DNA of 64,000 nucleotides, taken from the NCBI GenBank assembly GCA_028023455.1, contig JAQFVV010000142.1, forward strand, positions 355,501-419,500. The letters are read 5' to 3'. Source of the stretch: Epiperipatus broadwayi. Its lineage: Eukaryota; Onychophora; Udeonychophora; Euonychophora; Peripatidae. Both the position numbers and the translations under genes were made by a program. Of this stretch, positions 33,700 to 45,328 are shown in pieces (position 1 is the stretch's first letter; the number at the start of each line of letters is the position of its first letter). The notes under the pieces were generated by a model, which saw only the letters and a program-made list of their open reading frames with translations, was not told the DNA's origin and ran no database searches.

Positions 33700-35040
33700 A
33701 GATTTATACTATTAGTGGTACTTTTTAGGCAGTTTTAGGTGGTTATCATATTGCTTTTTATATGCATTTAGCCTCTCCATGAGTCAGAGTGTGGCTTGAT
33801 TATTTATCTTCATGTTTTCATTACCCCCTTTGCCATAGAATTTCAATGTTAAAATGTATTTCAGTTTATTGCAAATATCTAAAGGCATGTTTAACTTATA
33901 ATCCATTATTATCTCTGCTATAATTTTAAACTTAAAATATATTCTAAGTGTTGAGCATATTTATTTCCTCACCCCAACATAAGTATTATTAGTGTTATAT
34001 AAGTGTATTATTTATTTTGCATAATATTTGTCATTATTCTTTTTAAAACCTATAAAGTATCATCACATTGATTTTTCAATCCTGTTTTGGTCATGGAAAG
34101 TATATAATATCTTACCAGTGGCCTGGATATAGATGTATTGTTGATATTCTATGTGTATAATGTTTGAAGTAAAGGCCACATTAAATGGATTGGGAGAACT
34201 TTGGAGTAATGATAATTATATGTATTATAAATTTTTAGGAATGCTTTATGAAAAGATATAGTTTATGTGTAAAATTTATTTTAAATGCTTATTGTAAATA
34301 AATATTTTTTTACTATTAATTAAATACATTTCTGTTTCATTGGCATTGTGACTTTATTGCATTATCATATTTGTTACTTAGAAAATATACTTTAATAAAG
34401 TTTTCATTATTAATTATTTTATAAGAGTATGACTTCAATCATTGCATAAAATTTAATTATTTGCTTTAGTTTTTGCTCATTTTTACTTGCATATTAGAAT
34501 TTATTTATTTTCAAGTTTATTTTTTCATTTTTCTTAATTGTTTATTTTTATCTGCATTATCAGAAAATAAATATTATGCTATTTGCTTTATTTCAAATAT
34601 ACTTGTATGTAGTTGGTACATAAAATATACCCTTATTGCCTTCTGCATTCTCCATGTTATTGCTTATCAGAAAATATAATATTTATGTATTTTATAATTG
34701 TTAGAAATAAAATACTTATACATGAAGAACAAGTATTTAGAAATGTTTCAATTTGCTAGCCATATATTATTTAAGTGTTTGAATATTCTATTATTGCATA
34801 GTTTTATTTCTGCTTCTTTAAAAAGATTAATATTAAGGATAAAACTAAGAGAATATAAAATATTTAAGGTATATCTTGAATAATAGTTATTACATTTTAA
34901 GAGTTTGAAGTCTATTACTGTTAGTATTTTTCTTATCCCTGAGATAAGAAGATTTAGAACCTGAAATGAGATTTTAAAATTGTAACAGAACCTATATTTT
35001 AAATAAAATGAAAATTAAAATCTGAGATAAGATTTAATCT
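33700..35040. repeat. Diverged dispersed repeat 'family F', copy 1
   Basis: Resembles 62200-63640 in the same order. TTGTAAATAAATATTTTTTTAC at about 34291 parallels TTGTGAATAAATATTTTTGTTA at about 62920, followed by TTTCTGTTTCATTG / TTTCTGTTTTCATT. A CCTTCTGCATT / CCTGCTGCATT block lies near 34639/63190, and GATAAGAAGATTTAGAACCT / GAGAAGAAATTCCAAACCTC near 34943/63607. Identity is low (perhaps 60-65%), so this is an old family. The short ORFs at 34473 and 34698 are not recognisable proteins. Confidence 0.42.
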
Positions 35041-35163
35041 AATGTAAGAACTTCATATATTAGTAATTATAATTAATTATTATGTTAATCATATATATTG
35101 CTTATAACTCTCTATTCACATACATGTTAATGCAACAAATTTTCTTAAAAACTTTATTTTCTT

Positions 35164-35200
35164 ACAGTTTCGACTGTCCAACAGTCTTCATCAGAGCTCT
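35164..35200 (-). ncRNA. Hammerhead-ribozyme-like motif
   Basis: The minus strand reads CTGATGA (35188-35194), then A, then a 5-bp stem GACTG/CAGTC with loop TTGGA, then GAAAC at 35167-35171. CUGAUGA and GAAA separated by a short stem-loop (stem II) are the core of the hammerhead ribozyme, known in Penelope-like elements, retrozymes and satellites. One extra A sits between CTGATGA and stem II, which departs from the strict core, and no convincing stem III is visible; the following TGTA would have to hold the cleavage site. An ATAAA follows just downstream, as at a retroelement 3' end. The fold is seen; activity is not established. Confidence 0.45.
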
Positions 35201-36660
35201 ATCTTCTTCACTTCTTTAATTATTATGTTGTCTGTAAGAGGACTCATACACTATGGAAAATTCATAGGTATTATGGTGCCTATGTGTGTAATCTTTGATT
35301 CCAGCATTTGAGTCATGGCAGCATTCTAGTTCATCTCATGGTTACATGGCCAGTTTTTGGTGACCAACATGGTGGACATGATTGTAATGTTTTTGTCCCC
35401 ACACTCTGCAGTCAGTCTTTAGGTTATAATATATATATATGTTTGAAAAAAGTTTCTAATAGATATTAATTGTTACATGTATATTAAAAAGTGAACATTT
35501 AAAAGAAGAGGAATACAAAACATCAGATCACGCAATAAAATGTGGAAAGATTTCAATTAACAAGAAAGTATCTGAAGCGAAATACATGGGTGAGAGAAGA
35601 AAAAAGTCTTATTCATGTCATTGAAAAAATTAAGAGATTAAGTAAAAGTTAGCTTTACATGTTCCTAGAAGAAATGATAATACACAGGTAGTTGAAGATT
35701 TAAATAGATCCAAAGGGACTGTGACTGATTACGAAAAAAAACAATATATGAGAGAAAAGGATGGCAGAACTTTTGTGGAGAATTGATAAGATTTGAGGTT
35801 GTAGACTGGTTTAAACTTAAAGAGACATTCATGCTACAGTGGATGGGATGTAGTTTTTTTTTACAAACTTTTTCTTTTTTGTTTTAATGAGAAACTATTA
35901 GGAATAATAATAATCAAATGGTTTCTTGGGAGAGTATACCAGAAATGGCTAAATTGGGCTTCAATCCATAATGATTAATGATTAAAAGAGAATGATATAA
36001 TATAAATATTCCTATAATTTGGATATATATGTGTTATTTAAAATACACACATATATAAAAAAACCATGCTTGAATTCACTTTTCTCTATTAATCTTTAAA
36101 CTGCCTGACTCGTAAAAAAACAAGTAGATTTGATGTCACTCTAAATTGGCTACTTTTTATCCAATGTATACATATTATACATCATTCGAAAGAAAATCAA
36201 AAGTTTTGTAAGATGGTGCCCTCTTCAGAATTATTTTACAAGTAAAAAATCAATAAAAATGACCATATATGTCAAACAAAACCAAAGCACTGCCTCCTCA
36301 CCACCTTTTCTTGAATCTTATTGGCTGTCCAACTTCTGTCAAAAAGGAAAATGGCTGCCAAAAAGTAAAAAGTTATGTTCATTTTGATTTTTATTATGAA
36401 AATTATAAACGAATGTTTACAACATTTTAAACAATATTTGAATTGAATTACAAATTATTATTGATAAAATAAAACTAAAAATCAAATTATTTTAGAAAAA
36501 TAGTTAAGATATTACCAATAATTATTTATTTATTGCTACATATTTATCATAACATTAAACTGAAAAAAAAATGATCGCGTTAGCAATCTTTTTGGTTGGT
36601 CAAATAGCGGTTACTTTTATTTCACGGCAATTGAATATTTTTTAAATTATAAATCAAATT
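35201..36660. other. Mixed spacer, possibly part of a retroelement end
   Basis: 35230-35430 is less AT-rich (GACCAACATGGTGGACATG and neighbours) and probably belongs to the same repeat as the hammerhead-like motif. 35490-35760 (plus) reads as two or three interrupted lysine/glutamate-rich frames that could be an old coding relic, but no domain is identifiable. Around 36090-36360 another moderately complex block (CACTGCCTCCTCACCACC) has no recognised function. Confidence 0.35.
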
Positions 36661-36669
36661 TTATTTTTG

Positions 36670-37235
36670 AAAAGACTTTCATTTACTTTCATAATCTTTA
36701 AAATTAGTAATATACTTTTTACATTTTCTTCCTCTCTAAGAACTTCCAATATATCTTCCACCCCTTCACACCTACAGACAGCTAATCTCTCTCATATATT
36801 TTGCAGCAAATTTTTTTTTATAATACTTATAATTTGCTGTTCACCAATAGGATATTCTATCATCTTTCTCAATTTTATCATTTGCTTTAAAAAGAACTGT
36901 CTATATCCTATCCCTTCTTCTTTTATATACCTTTCTACTTCTACCAATTTTTGTAACTTTTCTTATCTCTTTACGTTCCAAAATGTATGTATTAATTTAT
37001 TTTTGTACTGTTTGAAATCATCTGGTCTTTTCTGTATCATTCTCCACCAATCTCTTGCCATGCCTGCCAAATAATTACTTGCTATAATTATTTTTTCTTC
37101 TTCCCTTGCTTTGTACATACAAAAATACTCTTCTAAACTTTCCAAGTGTTCGAATAGAGTCTCCTCTTTGTCTCCTTAGAACATTTTTATCTTAATTTTA
37201 TCCTGCATTTTATCTACAGTATTTTCAATTTACTT
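36670..37235 (-). pseudogene. Decayed Ty3/gypsy-type Gag (Retrotrans_gag domain)
   Basis: Read on the minus strand from about 37235, the frame resembles the capsid-like Retrotrans_gag domain. It shows a [FL]-x-G-D-K-E-E segment, SLEEYF, then an alpha-helical region with AREEEKI and the hallmark AxxYLxGxARDWWR, where the paired tryptophans typify the family. A KNKLIHTFW turn and a long C-terminal helical part follow. The frame is broken by stops at about 37189, 36960 and 36795, so the gene is dead. The intact stretch is 36963-37145 (60 codons). Less AT-rich upstream sequence to ~37480 is the likely leader. The plus-strand ORF at 36667-37074 is its antisense shadow. Confidence 0.72.
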
Positions 37236-38560
37236 CCGACACTCAAAACCCTCCCCTACTGGGACACTAACTCCTCACTTTAACCACCCGAACCTGCCTT
37301 ACTCCACTTTTACCCTAATCTCCAGCCATTTATTTAGTAAACGAGCCCTACATGTTGAGACACAATTTTCTATAATTTTACCCGCTCCTACCCTCTGTAA
37401 CAAAACATTTTGTTACACTCTTAAATTTTATGAGATTGCAACATACGGTGGCCGTTCGAGGGTGCCACTAAATATTTCTGCCTAGACCGTATTATAATTT
37501 ATTTTTTTTATAATAACGGTTAATTTACTTACGAACAGCAATCACCAATTGCAAACCTTAAAATTATTTTCTTTTTAACGGACCAAAAGACTACAAAATG
37601 AAAGATAAGAATTAATTATAATAACTAAAAAAACAAAAACAAAACAGATCGATGCTTAAATATTGTTGAAATATTTATTATACCTTTATTCTATTTGTTG
37701 GTTATTCCCTTCCCTCGCAATTGCCAAATCAAACCCTCCCGATCCTTTTTCGTTCTAATCCAGATTTAACATGTATCGTTCTCAGAGGAACATGCGCCGT
37801 CACTTTACCAATTATACAATATTTCATCAAATATCATGGTATATATCTATGAGTGAACTCAAGGGCGATTTACTATAAGAGTGTGTTTGTTAAAAATAAA
37901 GCACTCCAACCTCTTCTTTCTAATTTTAAATCTTTTATTTGTTCTTAGATCGAGTATACAATTTTTCTTATCCCTATTTGTACATTATAAGAACAACAAT
38001 CATAAAAACTAAAGGTAAGTTTAATTAACAGGCTGTAACCAAAAAATTAAATAATAAAAAAAAACAATATAATGTGGGTTAATTTAAATCAGTAAGTACA
38101 TCTACTTAAAGACTATATCCTTCCCTCTCTATTGCTGAAACATTGAGATATTTGAAGTGAAGGCTTTTCTTTCTTTTTTTTTAATTCTATTATGCAAATG
38201 TCTCTTGAAATTATAACAAAAAAAGTCTATTTGCCCTTATTGATCAGTGTAGATCCTGTGTGGGTGGAATATTTCACTCTATATTCTTCGTGGTTTGTCT
38301 GTGTCTTCTTCCAGTCCTTTCTCCTCAGCTAGCTCTCTATATCCGGCATTTACAAGGCAGTTCTAGGTGGCAATAGCAAGAGGTTCCCAAAAGGGAAAGT
38401 TCTGTTAGCTCTAGCTATTCAACATTTTTCTCCTTGCGCTTTTTAGGTCTTCACTATTCAACAGTCTGAGCCGAATTGAAACTTATAGATTAGATATTGA
38501 CCTCAGCAGAAATCTAATTAATTTTTAAACAAAAGGAAAGTCTGTAATTATAGTTTTTTT
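37236..38560 (-). other. Probable leader and LTR region of the gypsy-type relic
   Basis: On the minus strand, TTTAGTGGCACCCTCGAACGG (complement of about 37455-37475) places a TGGCACC-type primer-binding-site candidate ~230 bp upstream of the Gag relic. Further upstream lies ~1 kb of comparatively complex sequence (38240-38480) that could be its 5' LTR. No second LTR copy was found in the window, so the LTR identity is unproven. Confidence 0.35.
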
Positions 38561-39473
38561 CTCCAAAGTCTCAGTTCACATCTTTAATATTCTCTTCTTT
38601 TATTTCATATTTTATTTTAAAATTCCAAAGAAACATTCCAATTGATCAGTGTAATAGATAGCATAAAAATACCTTCACTATCAAAGTCCCAACAATAGAA
38701 CTAATTGATTTCTCTTACTTTCTATCTTTAAGAATTTTTTTTTAAAGACTAAACAAAAGATAAACTTTTATCAGTAAGCAAGATCTTGATCTAATTTATT
38801 TTAATATCTTAAATCCCCATTTTAAAACTAAGTGTTAATTAATTTTTTTAAAATTATGTATTATAATACAATATTTATATTTTAACAAAATATATATGTA
38901 TGTGTTTATTTATTTCGAATAAAATAAGTTTATTACAATGTATATATTTAATTTTTACAAAATATGTGTGTATATATATGTATGATTATGAGCTGGCAGA
39001 AAAATACCAGCTCAATGTACATTATTAATATGATAAGATTGAATATATGTTTTATATATAATGTAACCAGTTGGGTTACATCACACACACTAATATAGTG
39101 TAAGTGAATATATATATGTAAAATAAAGAAAAAGTAGAAATAAACACAGAATAAATGTTTGTAGATATTTTTTTTATATTTCCTAAAATAAAAACCATAA
39201 TAAATAAAGGGTTAAATAACTCTTGGATTAAAGTAAAATTTCATTATGAAATTAATATTTTACAAAGGTCTGAATAAATATAAATATTGCATTATTATTA
39301 ACTATTACTCTGATTTTGAAATTTAAAAACACCCTATTGTATTTTTGAAATCTTTAAATAATTTTTAAATTTTTATTGTCTAAGTGAAAACATGTGTATA
39401 AATTCCAAGAGATTAGTGAGATAAAAATAAAAACTCTGTTTTTAATCAATCTGCTGTTATCACCATAGATGAG
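38561..39473. other. AT-rich noncoding DNA
   Basis: Low-complexity AT-rich sequence with short TA-rich tracts around 38890-39110. No gene or repeat partner recognised. Confidence 0.5.
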
Positions 39474-40241
39474 TCTATAAAAGGGTTGATAACAAATTAA
39501 CTCCAGTCTGGGTAATGATTTTTGAAGAAAGCAGTAGGGATTGTAGTTTTTTTTGTAAAAGCTGAAAAGAACAGCTTGGCTACTAAAACTTTTTGAATAA
39601 GTGGCAGAAATTAGCTAACCAAAATGGATAGCTGCAGTTTGTTGTTAGCTATAGTAGAGAGTTGGCAGAATAGTTATCATAAACTGAGGTAGCTGAAGGC
39701 AAGATAATAGACTGTTTTTCTTAGCAGGAGTTTGAAATTCACATGGAGAAAATGACCCACTTTTTTATGTTGAAATTCATAGCCTGAAATCTATCAAACC
39801 AAGACATCTGATTGCCTGGAATAATCCTATATAGAGCAGAGACCAACTACAAATCAAGATTTTACATGGATTGCATACTTATACCTGATGATGACAACAA
39901 ACATGGATTATATTTTTTTAATGGACCAAAAGAACCAGCTTGCTAAATAAATAATTATATAGATGCTGACTATCTAAAGGCCGATAAATCCAGATAAATG
40001 CATATACAGCTGTGGTGAGTAGAGTTATATATAATAACTAAATTTTAAATAATTTCTTTAGTAAAATTATGTTTTGAAAGTGATGAGTGAATTTGTACTT
40101 TTTATGTTTATGGTGGGCATATAGTTGAGTAGGGCTGTGTGGATGCAATGTGCTATGGTGCTCCAAAGTATATGCTCAGCACTGTCTAGACCTAGATATT
40201 GAGCAGTGTATATGTAGGCCTCATGTATAGTCCTTGGTCTC

Positions 40242-40514
40242 ATGAATAGACCTCTTCTAAAGCCTCTAAGACTCACAAGAGATGAGCAGGGCTGGTTTAG
40301 TGCCTGGTATTTTTTCTGGATACTATTTCTTGTGGATGATCTGTCTAGCTACTTAGAAGAGGCAGTACTTAAAAATGAGGTATTTTTTCATGACATCATG
40401 GGACATTGTGTATTTAGTCCATGCTTGAAAATCTACTTATCATGGCATGAAGAGCTGCACTTCACATATTCACTTTTCCTCTCTCACTTTGCTTACTTCA
40501 TCAGCATTAACTAA
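40242..40514 (+). CDS. Hypothetical 90-residue ORF in duplicated unit 1
   Basis: The ORF opens at an ATG at 40242 and encodes a hydrophobic, aromatic-rich protein of 90 residues with one possible membrane segment (WYFFWILFLV). Its C-terminal 60 residues have a counterpart in unit 2 (41893-42075). The upstream part is frameshifted in unit 2 by a single-base loss within the CCTCTAAGACTCAC / CCCCTAGATTCAC region. About ten residues differ over the shared 60, so there is no sign of strong purifying selection. It is probably a chance ORF preserved because the duplication is young. Confidence 0.22.
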   Translation: MNRPLLKPLRLTRDEQGWFSAWYFFWILFLVDDLSSYLEEAVLKNEVFFHDIMGHCVFSPCLKIYLSWHEELHFTYSLFLSHFAYFISIN

Positions 40515-41892
40515 TCAAGCAGAAAGACATTTTGAAATTTATATTTTCTTAATTCTAGAAAACGATTTTATCTTTCGTTTATTGAAAAAAAAAGAGACAT
40601 TTTAAATCAATCAACAATCATCTGTCAAAAATTTGATAGTGCTTGTTTCAAGAAAAAGACTATTCAGAAAAGAGAATAAAATTGCAAGAATAATCTGTAA
40701 TAATTTTATTGTGATAAATACTAATGTTATGTAGATAAATTAATATATCACACGTCTGTGCAAATTAGATATATATGCGTTTCAGTAAACCTACTATGTA
40801 AATGTATTTCATTTTACTGAAACTTTAATTATTTATTATATTTATATATAATTTAAGATTTGGATAATTATTTTGCAGCAAGTCAAATAGGTTATTTCTT
40901 ACACACACACACATGTATATGTGCATATGTTATCAATTATAACACATATGTAAATTTTAATCATTTTTTGTTGTTATTGAATGTCAATTGAAATTGATTA
41001 ATTGTATATTATAAATCATCTATAAAAGGGCTGATAACAAATTAACTCCAGTCTGGGTAATGATTTTTGAAGAGAGTAGTAGGGATTGTAGTTTTTTTGT
41101 AAGAGCTGAACAGAACAGCTTGGCTACTAAAACTTTTTGAATAAGTGGCAGAAATTAGCTAACCAAAAATGGATAGCTGCAGTTTGTTGATAGCTATAGT
41201 AGAGAGTTGGCAGAATAGTTATCATAAACTGAGGTAGCTGAAGGCAAGATAATAGACTGTGTACCTTAGCAGGAGTTTGAAATTCACATAGAGAAAATGA
41301 CCCACTTTTTTATGTTGAAATTCATAGCCTGAAATCTATCAAACCAAGACAGCTGATTGCCTGGAATAATCCTATATAGAGCAGAGACCAACTACAAATC
41401 AAGATTTTACATGGATTGCATACTTATATCTGATGATGACAACAGACATAGATTATATTTTTCTAATGGACCAAAAGAATCAGCTTGCTAAATAAATAAT
41501 TATATAGATGCTGACTATCTTAAGGCAGAGAAATCCAGATAAATGCACATATAGCTGTGGTGAGTAGAGTTATATAAAAGAACTAAATTTTAAATAATTT
41601 CTTTAGTAAAATTATATTTTGAAAGTGATGAGTGAATTTGTACTTTTTATGTTTATGGTGGGCATATAGTTGAGTAGGGCTTTGTGGGTGCAATGTGCTA
41701 TGGTGCTCTGAAGTATATGCTCAGCACTGTCTAGACCTAGATATTGAGCTCCCAGGGTAGTCCAGCAGTGTATATGTAGGCCTCATGTATAGGCCTTGGT
41801 CTCATGAATAGACCTCTTCTAAAGCCCCTAGATTCACAAGAGATGAGCAGGGCTGGCTCAGTGCCTGATATTTTTTCTGGATACTATTTCTT

Positions 41893-42075
41893 GTGGATGA
41901 TCTGTCTAGGTACTTAGAAGGGGCATTGCTTAAAAATGAGGTATTTTCTCACGACATCATGAGACATTGTGTACTTAGTCCATGCTTGACTATCTACTTC
42001 TCGTGGCATGAAGAGCTGCACTTCATGTATTCACTTTTCCTCTCTCACCTTGCCTACTTCATCAGCATTAACTAA
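41893..42075 (+). pseudogene. Counterpart ORF in duplicated unit 2
   Basis: 60 codons corresponding to the C-terminal two-thirds of the ORF at 40242-40514. The ATG used here (ATGGATG... at 41893) replaces a valine codon in unit 1. The N-terminal extension is out of frame. It ends with the same residues (AYFISIN). An overlapping ORF at 42008-42241 runs in another frame and shows no domain. Coding status is doubtful. Confidence 0.2.
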
Positions 42076-43661
42076 TCAAGCAGAAAGACATTTTGAAATT
42101 TATATTTTCTTAATTCTAGAAAACGATTTTATCTTTCGTTTATTGAAAAAAAAAGGAGACATTTTAAATCAATCAACAATCATCTTTCAAAAATTTGATA
42201 GTGCTTGTTTCAAGAAAAAGACTATTCAGCAAAGAGAATAAAATTGCAAGAATAATCTATAATAATTTTATTGTGATAAATACTAATATTATGTAGATAA
42301 ATTAATATATTGCACATCTGTGCAAATTAGATATATATATGCGTTTCAGTAAACCTACTATGTAAATGTATTTCATTTAACTGAAACTTTAATTATTTAT
42401 TATATTTATATATAATTTAAGATTTGGATAATTATTTTGCAGCAAGTCAAATAGGTTATTTCTCACACACATACACCTGTATACGTGTGTATGTTATCAA
42501 TTATAACACATATGTAAATTTTAATCATTTTTTGTTGTTATTGAATGTCAATTGAAATTGATTAATTGTATATTATAAATCGTGTGTCTGTGCACCTATA
42601 TATGTAAACCATAGTAATAACTTGGATTGCAAATTTTAATTTTGTAAATCAATGTAACAATTTAAATTTTGAATAGGAATTATGTAAATTAATGTGAAAA
42701 CTTGAATTTTGTAATAATCTTGTAAATTACAGAGGGGTGACTTTATTATTGTGTATCTTTCAAAATCAGAACCCTTATAAGACCTTAATCATTTATTTTT
42801 TTTTTTTTGTTATTAATAAACTTATATTTAATTGTTAAAAATTGTATTCCATCATCTCTTGTTCACATACAGTAATAGAGCCCATGTTCTTTGAGCTATA
42901 TTTTGGACACGGATAAATGGGGATGTGTTTAGCGCTTTGGGCATCCAGTGACAATCAATCATTATCCTGGTTGGCACAAAAGAGGATACTCTTTAAAGAC
43001 CATGCATTATTATTTTTTTATTTTACTTTAGTCTTGTTAAAAATTTAGATTTATAGTTGGCCAGTACAAGTGGCCTAAGCATTGATGATGATCAGCATGT
43101 TTTAATGTCCCAGCATTATTGTTTAGATTTTCTAGTTGTATATTTTAATGAATGGGTACTAAGCTGGTGCATCCAAGTCATGCTTATATAATTGCCCAAG
43201 CTGGCAAAGGCTCAGAAGTTAGCCTGGTCTACAGAAGAACCATTTCCAATCCAGTCACAATATTGACTGCTGATTTATATTTTTTTATGGATCAAATCCA
43301 GCCACAAGATGGACTGTTGATTTTATTCTGATTTATTGTACTAATTTGTTTATTCCCATTAATGATGATGATGGATGATTCTATTAATATTTACTTATAC
43401 TTACTTTGACTTTTTATAATGCTGGTTGATAAATAATTATGCTTTAGCTGCTCTTCTGAGTTAGCTGGCTAATCTCATTGATCCCTCAATGTTCAGAGAT
43501 TCTTTAACCTCATACTCTTATATCTTTAAATATTACTTATAAATAATTTTTCAAATTATTGATATTTGTATTTCATTAAATGGACTGCGAGTGATGATGA
43601 TTATTTCCATCACTGCAGGTCAATTTTACTTTCCACCAACTTACTACCCACCCCATCCTGT

Positions 43662-43664
<3 letters not shown>

Positions 43665-43736
<72 letters not shown>
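43665..43736. repeat. (TA)n microsatellite, ~36 units
   Basis: Uninterrupted 72-bp dinucleotide run, flanked by CATCCTGTTAC on the left and GCTG on the right. Confidence 0.97.
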
Positions 43737-43737
<1 letters not shown>

Positions 43738-43940
43738 CTGTTATATAAGAGATTTGCATTTGTTAATTATAAGCCATTGAGTTGAAAATTCCTTCTATCT
43801 ATTTTGAATAGGATCTATTGAGACTTTAGTTAAATATTCCTCTATATTTGACTTTTATTTTTATAATTAAACATTTTTTTTATATAATATATTTATAATA
43901 TTAACTTTCATTATTACAAATGTAAGATTTCAAGTGGTAA

Positions 43941-43944
<4 letters not shown>

Positions 43945-44018
<74 letters not shown>
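43945..44018. repeat. (TA)n microsatellite, ~37 units
   Basis: A second uninterrupted run, about 74 bp, only ~210 bp after the previous one. Two runs of near-equal length so close together make this a likely assembly and slippage weak point. Confidence 0.97.
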
Positions 44019-44022
<4 letters not shown>

Positions 44023-45227
44023 GAAAATAATATCTTAATAAAGTTTTTACTATAATAATGGAGCACTTCATTATTTGAGATAATTCATCTATTCAAAAAG
44101 TTAGAAGAATGAAATCTTTGATATATAAATTTTATGTTATTAAAAGAAAAATATATTTACAATTAATTATTGTCAAAAACTAATTGTAAAAGTTAATAGA
44201 TTATTTATTTTACTAAAAAGTATTTTATTTACTGTTTTTACAAAAGTGAATTATTTTTACTTAGTTCAAACTGCTTCTCATTCCCATAATGAACTTTTTA
44301 AAAGTTTCCATTTTAAAAGTAAATTATTTTAAAGACAATCTCGTATTAGTAGTGACATGGTTTTTGGTTTTAAAATAAGTATTTTACTGAAATATTGCAT
44401 CATAACCCTTAATTTGTAAATAAATGACTGAAAATTACATTTTTTTTTTTACAAATGGCTAAAACCTTGACCAATCAGAATTTCTAATTTCTTTTAATTT
44501 TTAGGCCATATCCCCCATAGCTTTACCATGTTAATAACATACTATCAATCACACAATAAGGTACCATATACTGTTGACATCTTCTGATTTATTTTTCATC
44601 TGATATAGTAAAATTGAAGCTGCAAACCACCGCAAAACATAATATAAGGTTATATATATAGTCTTAAAGAAATATGGAGAAGATAAAAATCACAGCATCA
44701 TCATAATGCATAAATTGTCAAAATTTATATGAAGATGTTGTGGAGCTTGCCCAAGACAATAATTTATATGAAAAAAACCCCCAGCATAATAGATTTAATT
44801 GATTTCTATTTTTGATGACATTAATCTTAAACAATGAAGATTTCCACACTTTAAGGCAATGATAATGAATTACATTGCAAATAATGAAATTGAATTTAAT
44901 AAAGTTTTAAAAACAAATGAAATTTTTTGTTAAATTTAATATAAAAAAAACACTTAAATAAGATGTCAAAATAGATTTAAGATAAGAAAGAAAAATTTAA
45001 AAAAAAAATTATTAAAATAATATAATATATTCCTGTATATTATTATTAAATTTATTGAATTTTACACTGAATTTATATTGATTTCCAGTCATCAGGCCAA
45101 TAACAAGCCTTTTCAAATCTGAATTACCTTCATAACTTAAAAGACTGACATAGTAAGTTACTAGGTAATAACAAATTGTTGTAAACCTATATAAAACAAT
45201 AAAAATAATCAATATTTCAATCCACAG

Positions 45228-45328
45228 AGGTACTTTTGGTTAATTCCTTAATCTTCATCAACTGCTGTTAAATTCCGTTAGCATTTAATGGCAGTTGAGG
45301 AGGGTTAAGGAATTAGCCAAAACTACTT
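45228..45328. repeat. Small imperfect hairpin, ~39-47-bp arms
   Basis: Left arm 45235-45273 (TTTGGTTAATTCCTTAA...) and right arm 45283-45321 (...TTAAGGAATTAGCCAAA) pair with a handful of mismatches around a 9-base loop. Pairing continues about 8 bp outward (AGGTAC... / ...CTACTT). It looks like a short MITE or fold-back remnant. Confidence 0.72.

Larger units (their letters stand above)
39474..42581. repeat. Tandem duplication, 1.55-kb unit, two copies
   Basis: Copy 1 is 39474-41018 and copy 2 is 41019-42581, head-to-tail and abutting. Both start TCTATAAAAGGG and end ATTGTATATTATAAATC. Identity is about 95% by eye. Copy 2 has a private ~17-bp insertion (TCCCAGGGTAGTCCAGC, near 41750-41766). 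Each unit carries a comparable short ORF (next entries). The duplication is recent and could be the seed of a satellite array. The unit has no recognised transposon features. Confidence 0.92.
42582..45227. other. AT-rich spacer with long (TA)n tracts
   Basis: 42880-43330 is less AT-rich and includes an imperfect ~32-bp direct repeat (ATCCAGTCACAATATTGACTG near 43255 and ATCCAGCCACAAGATGGACTG near 43297). No gene is recognised. The ORF at 43566-43748 is mostly the translation of a (TA)n run and is discarded. Confidence 0.5.

Noticed and set aside
36667-37074. 135-codon plus-strand ORF, the second longest in the window
   Set aside because: It is the antisense of the Gag relic on the minus strand, whose protein motifs are clear; the plus-strand product is F/I/S-rich and unlike any family.
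43566-43748. 60-codon ORF ending in an alternating Tyr-Ile run
   Set aside because: It is the translation of a (TA)n microsatellite; no gene.
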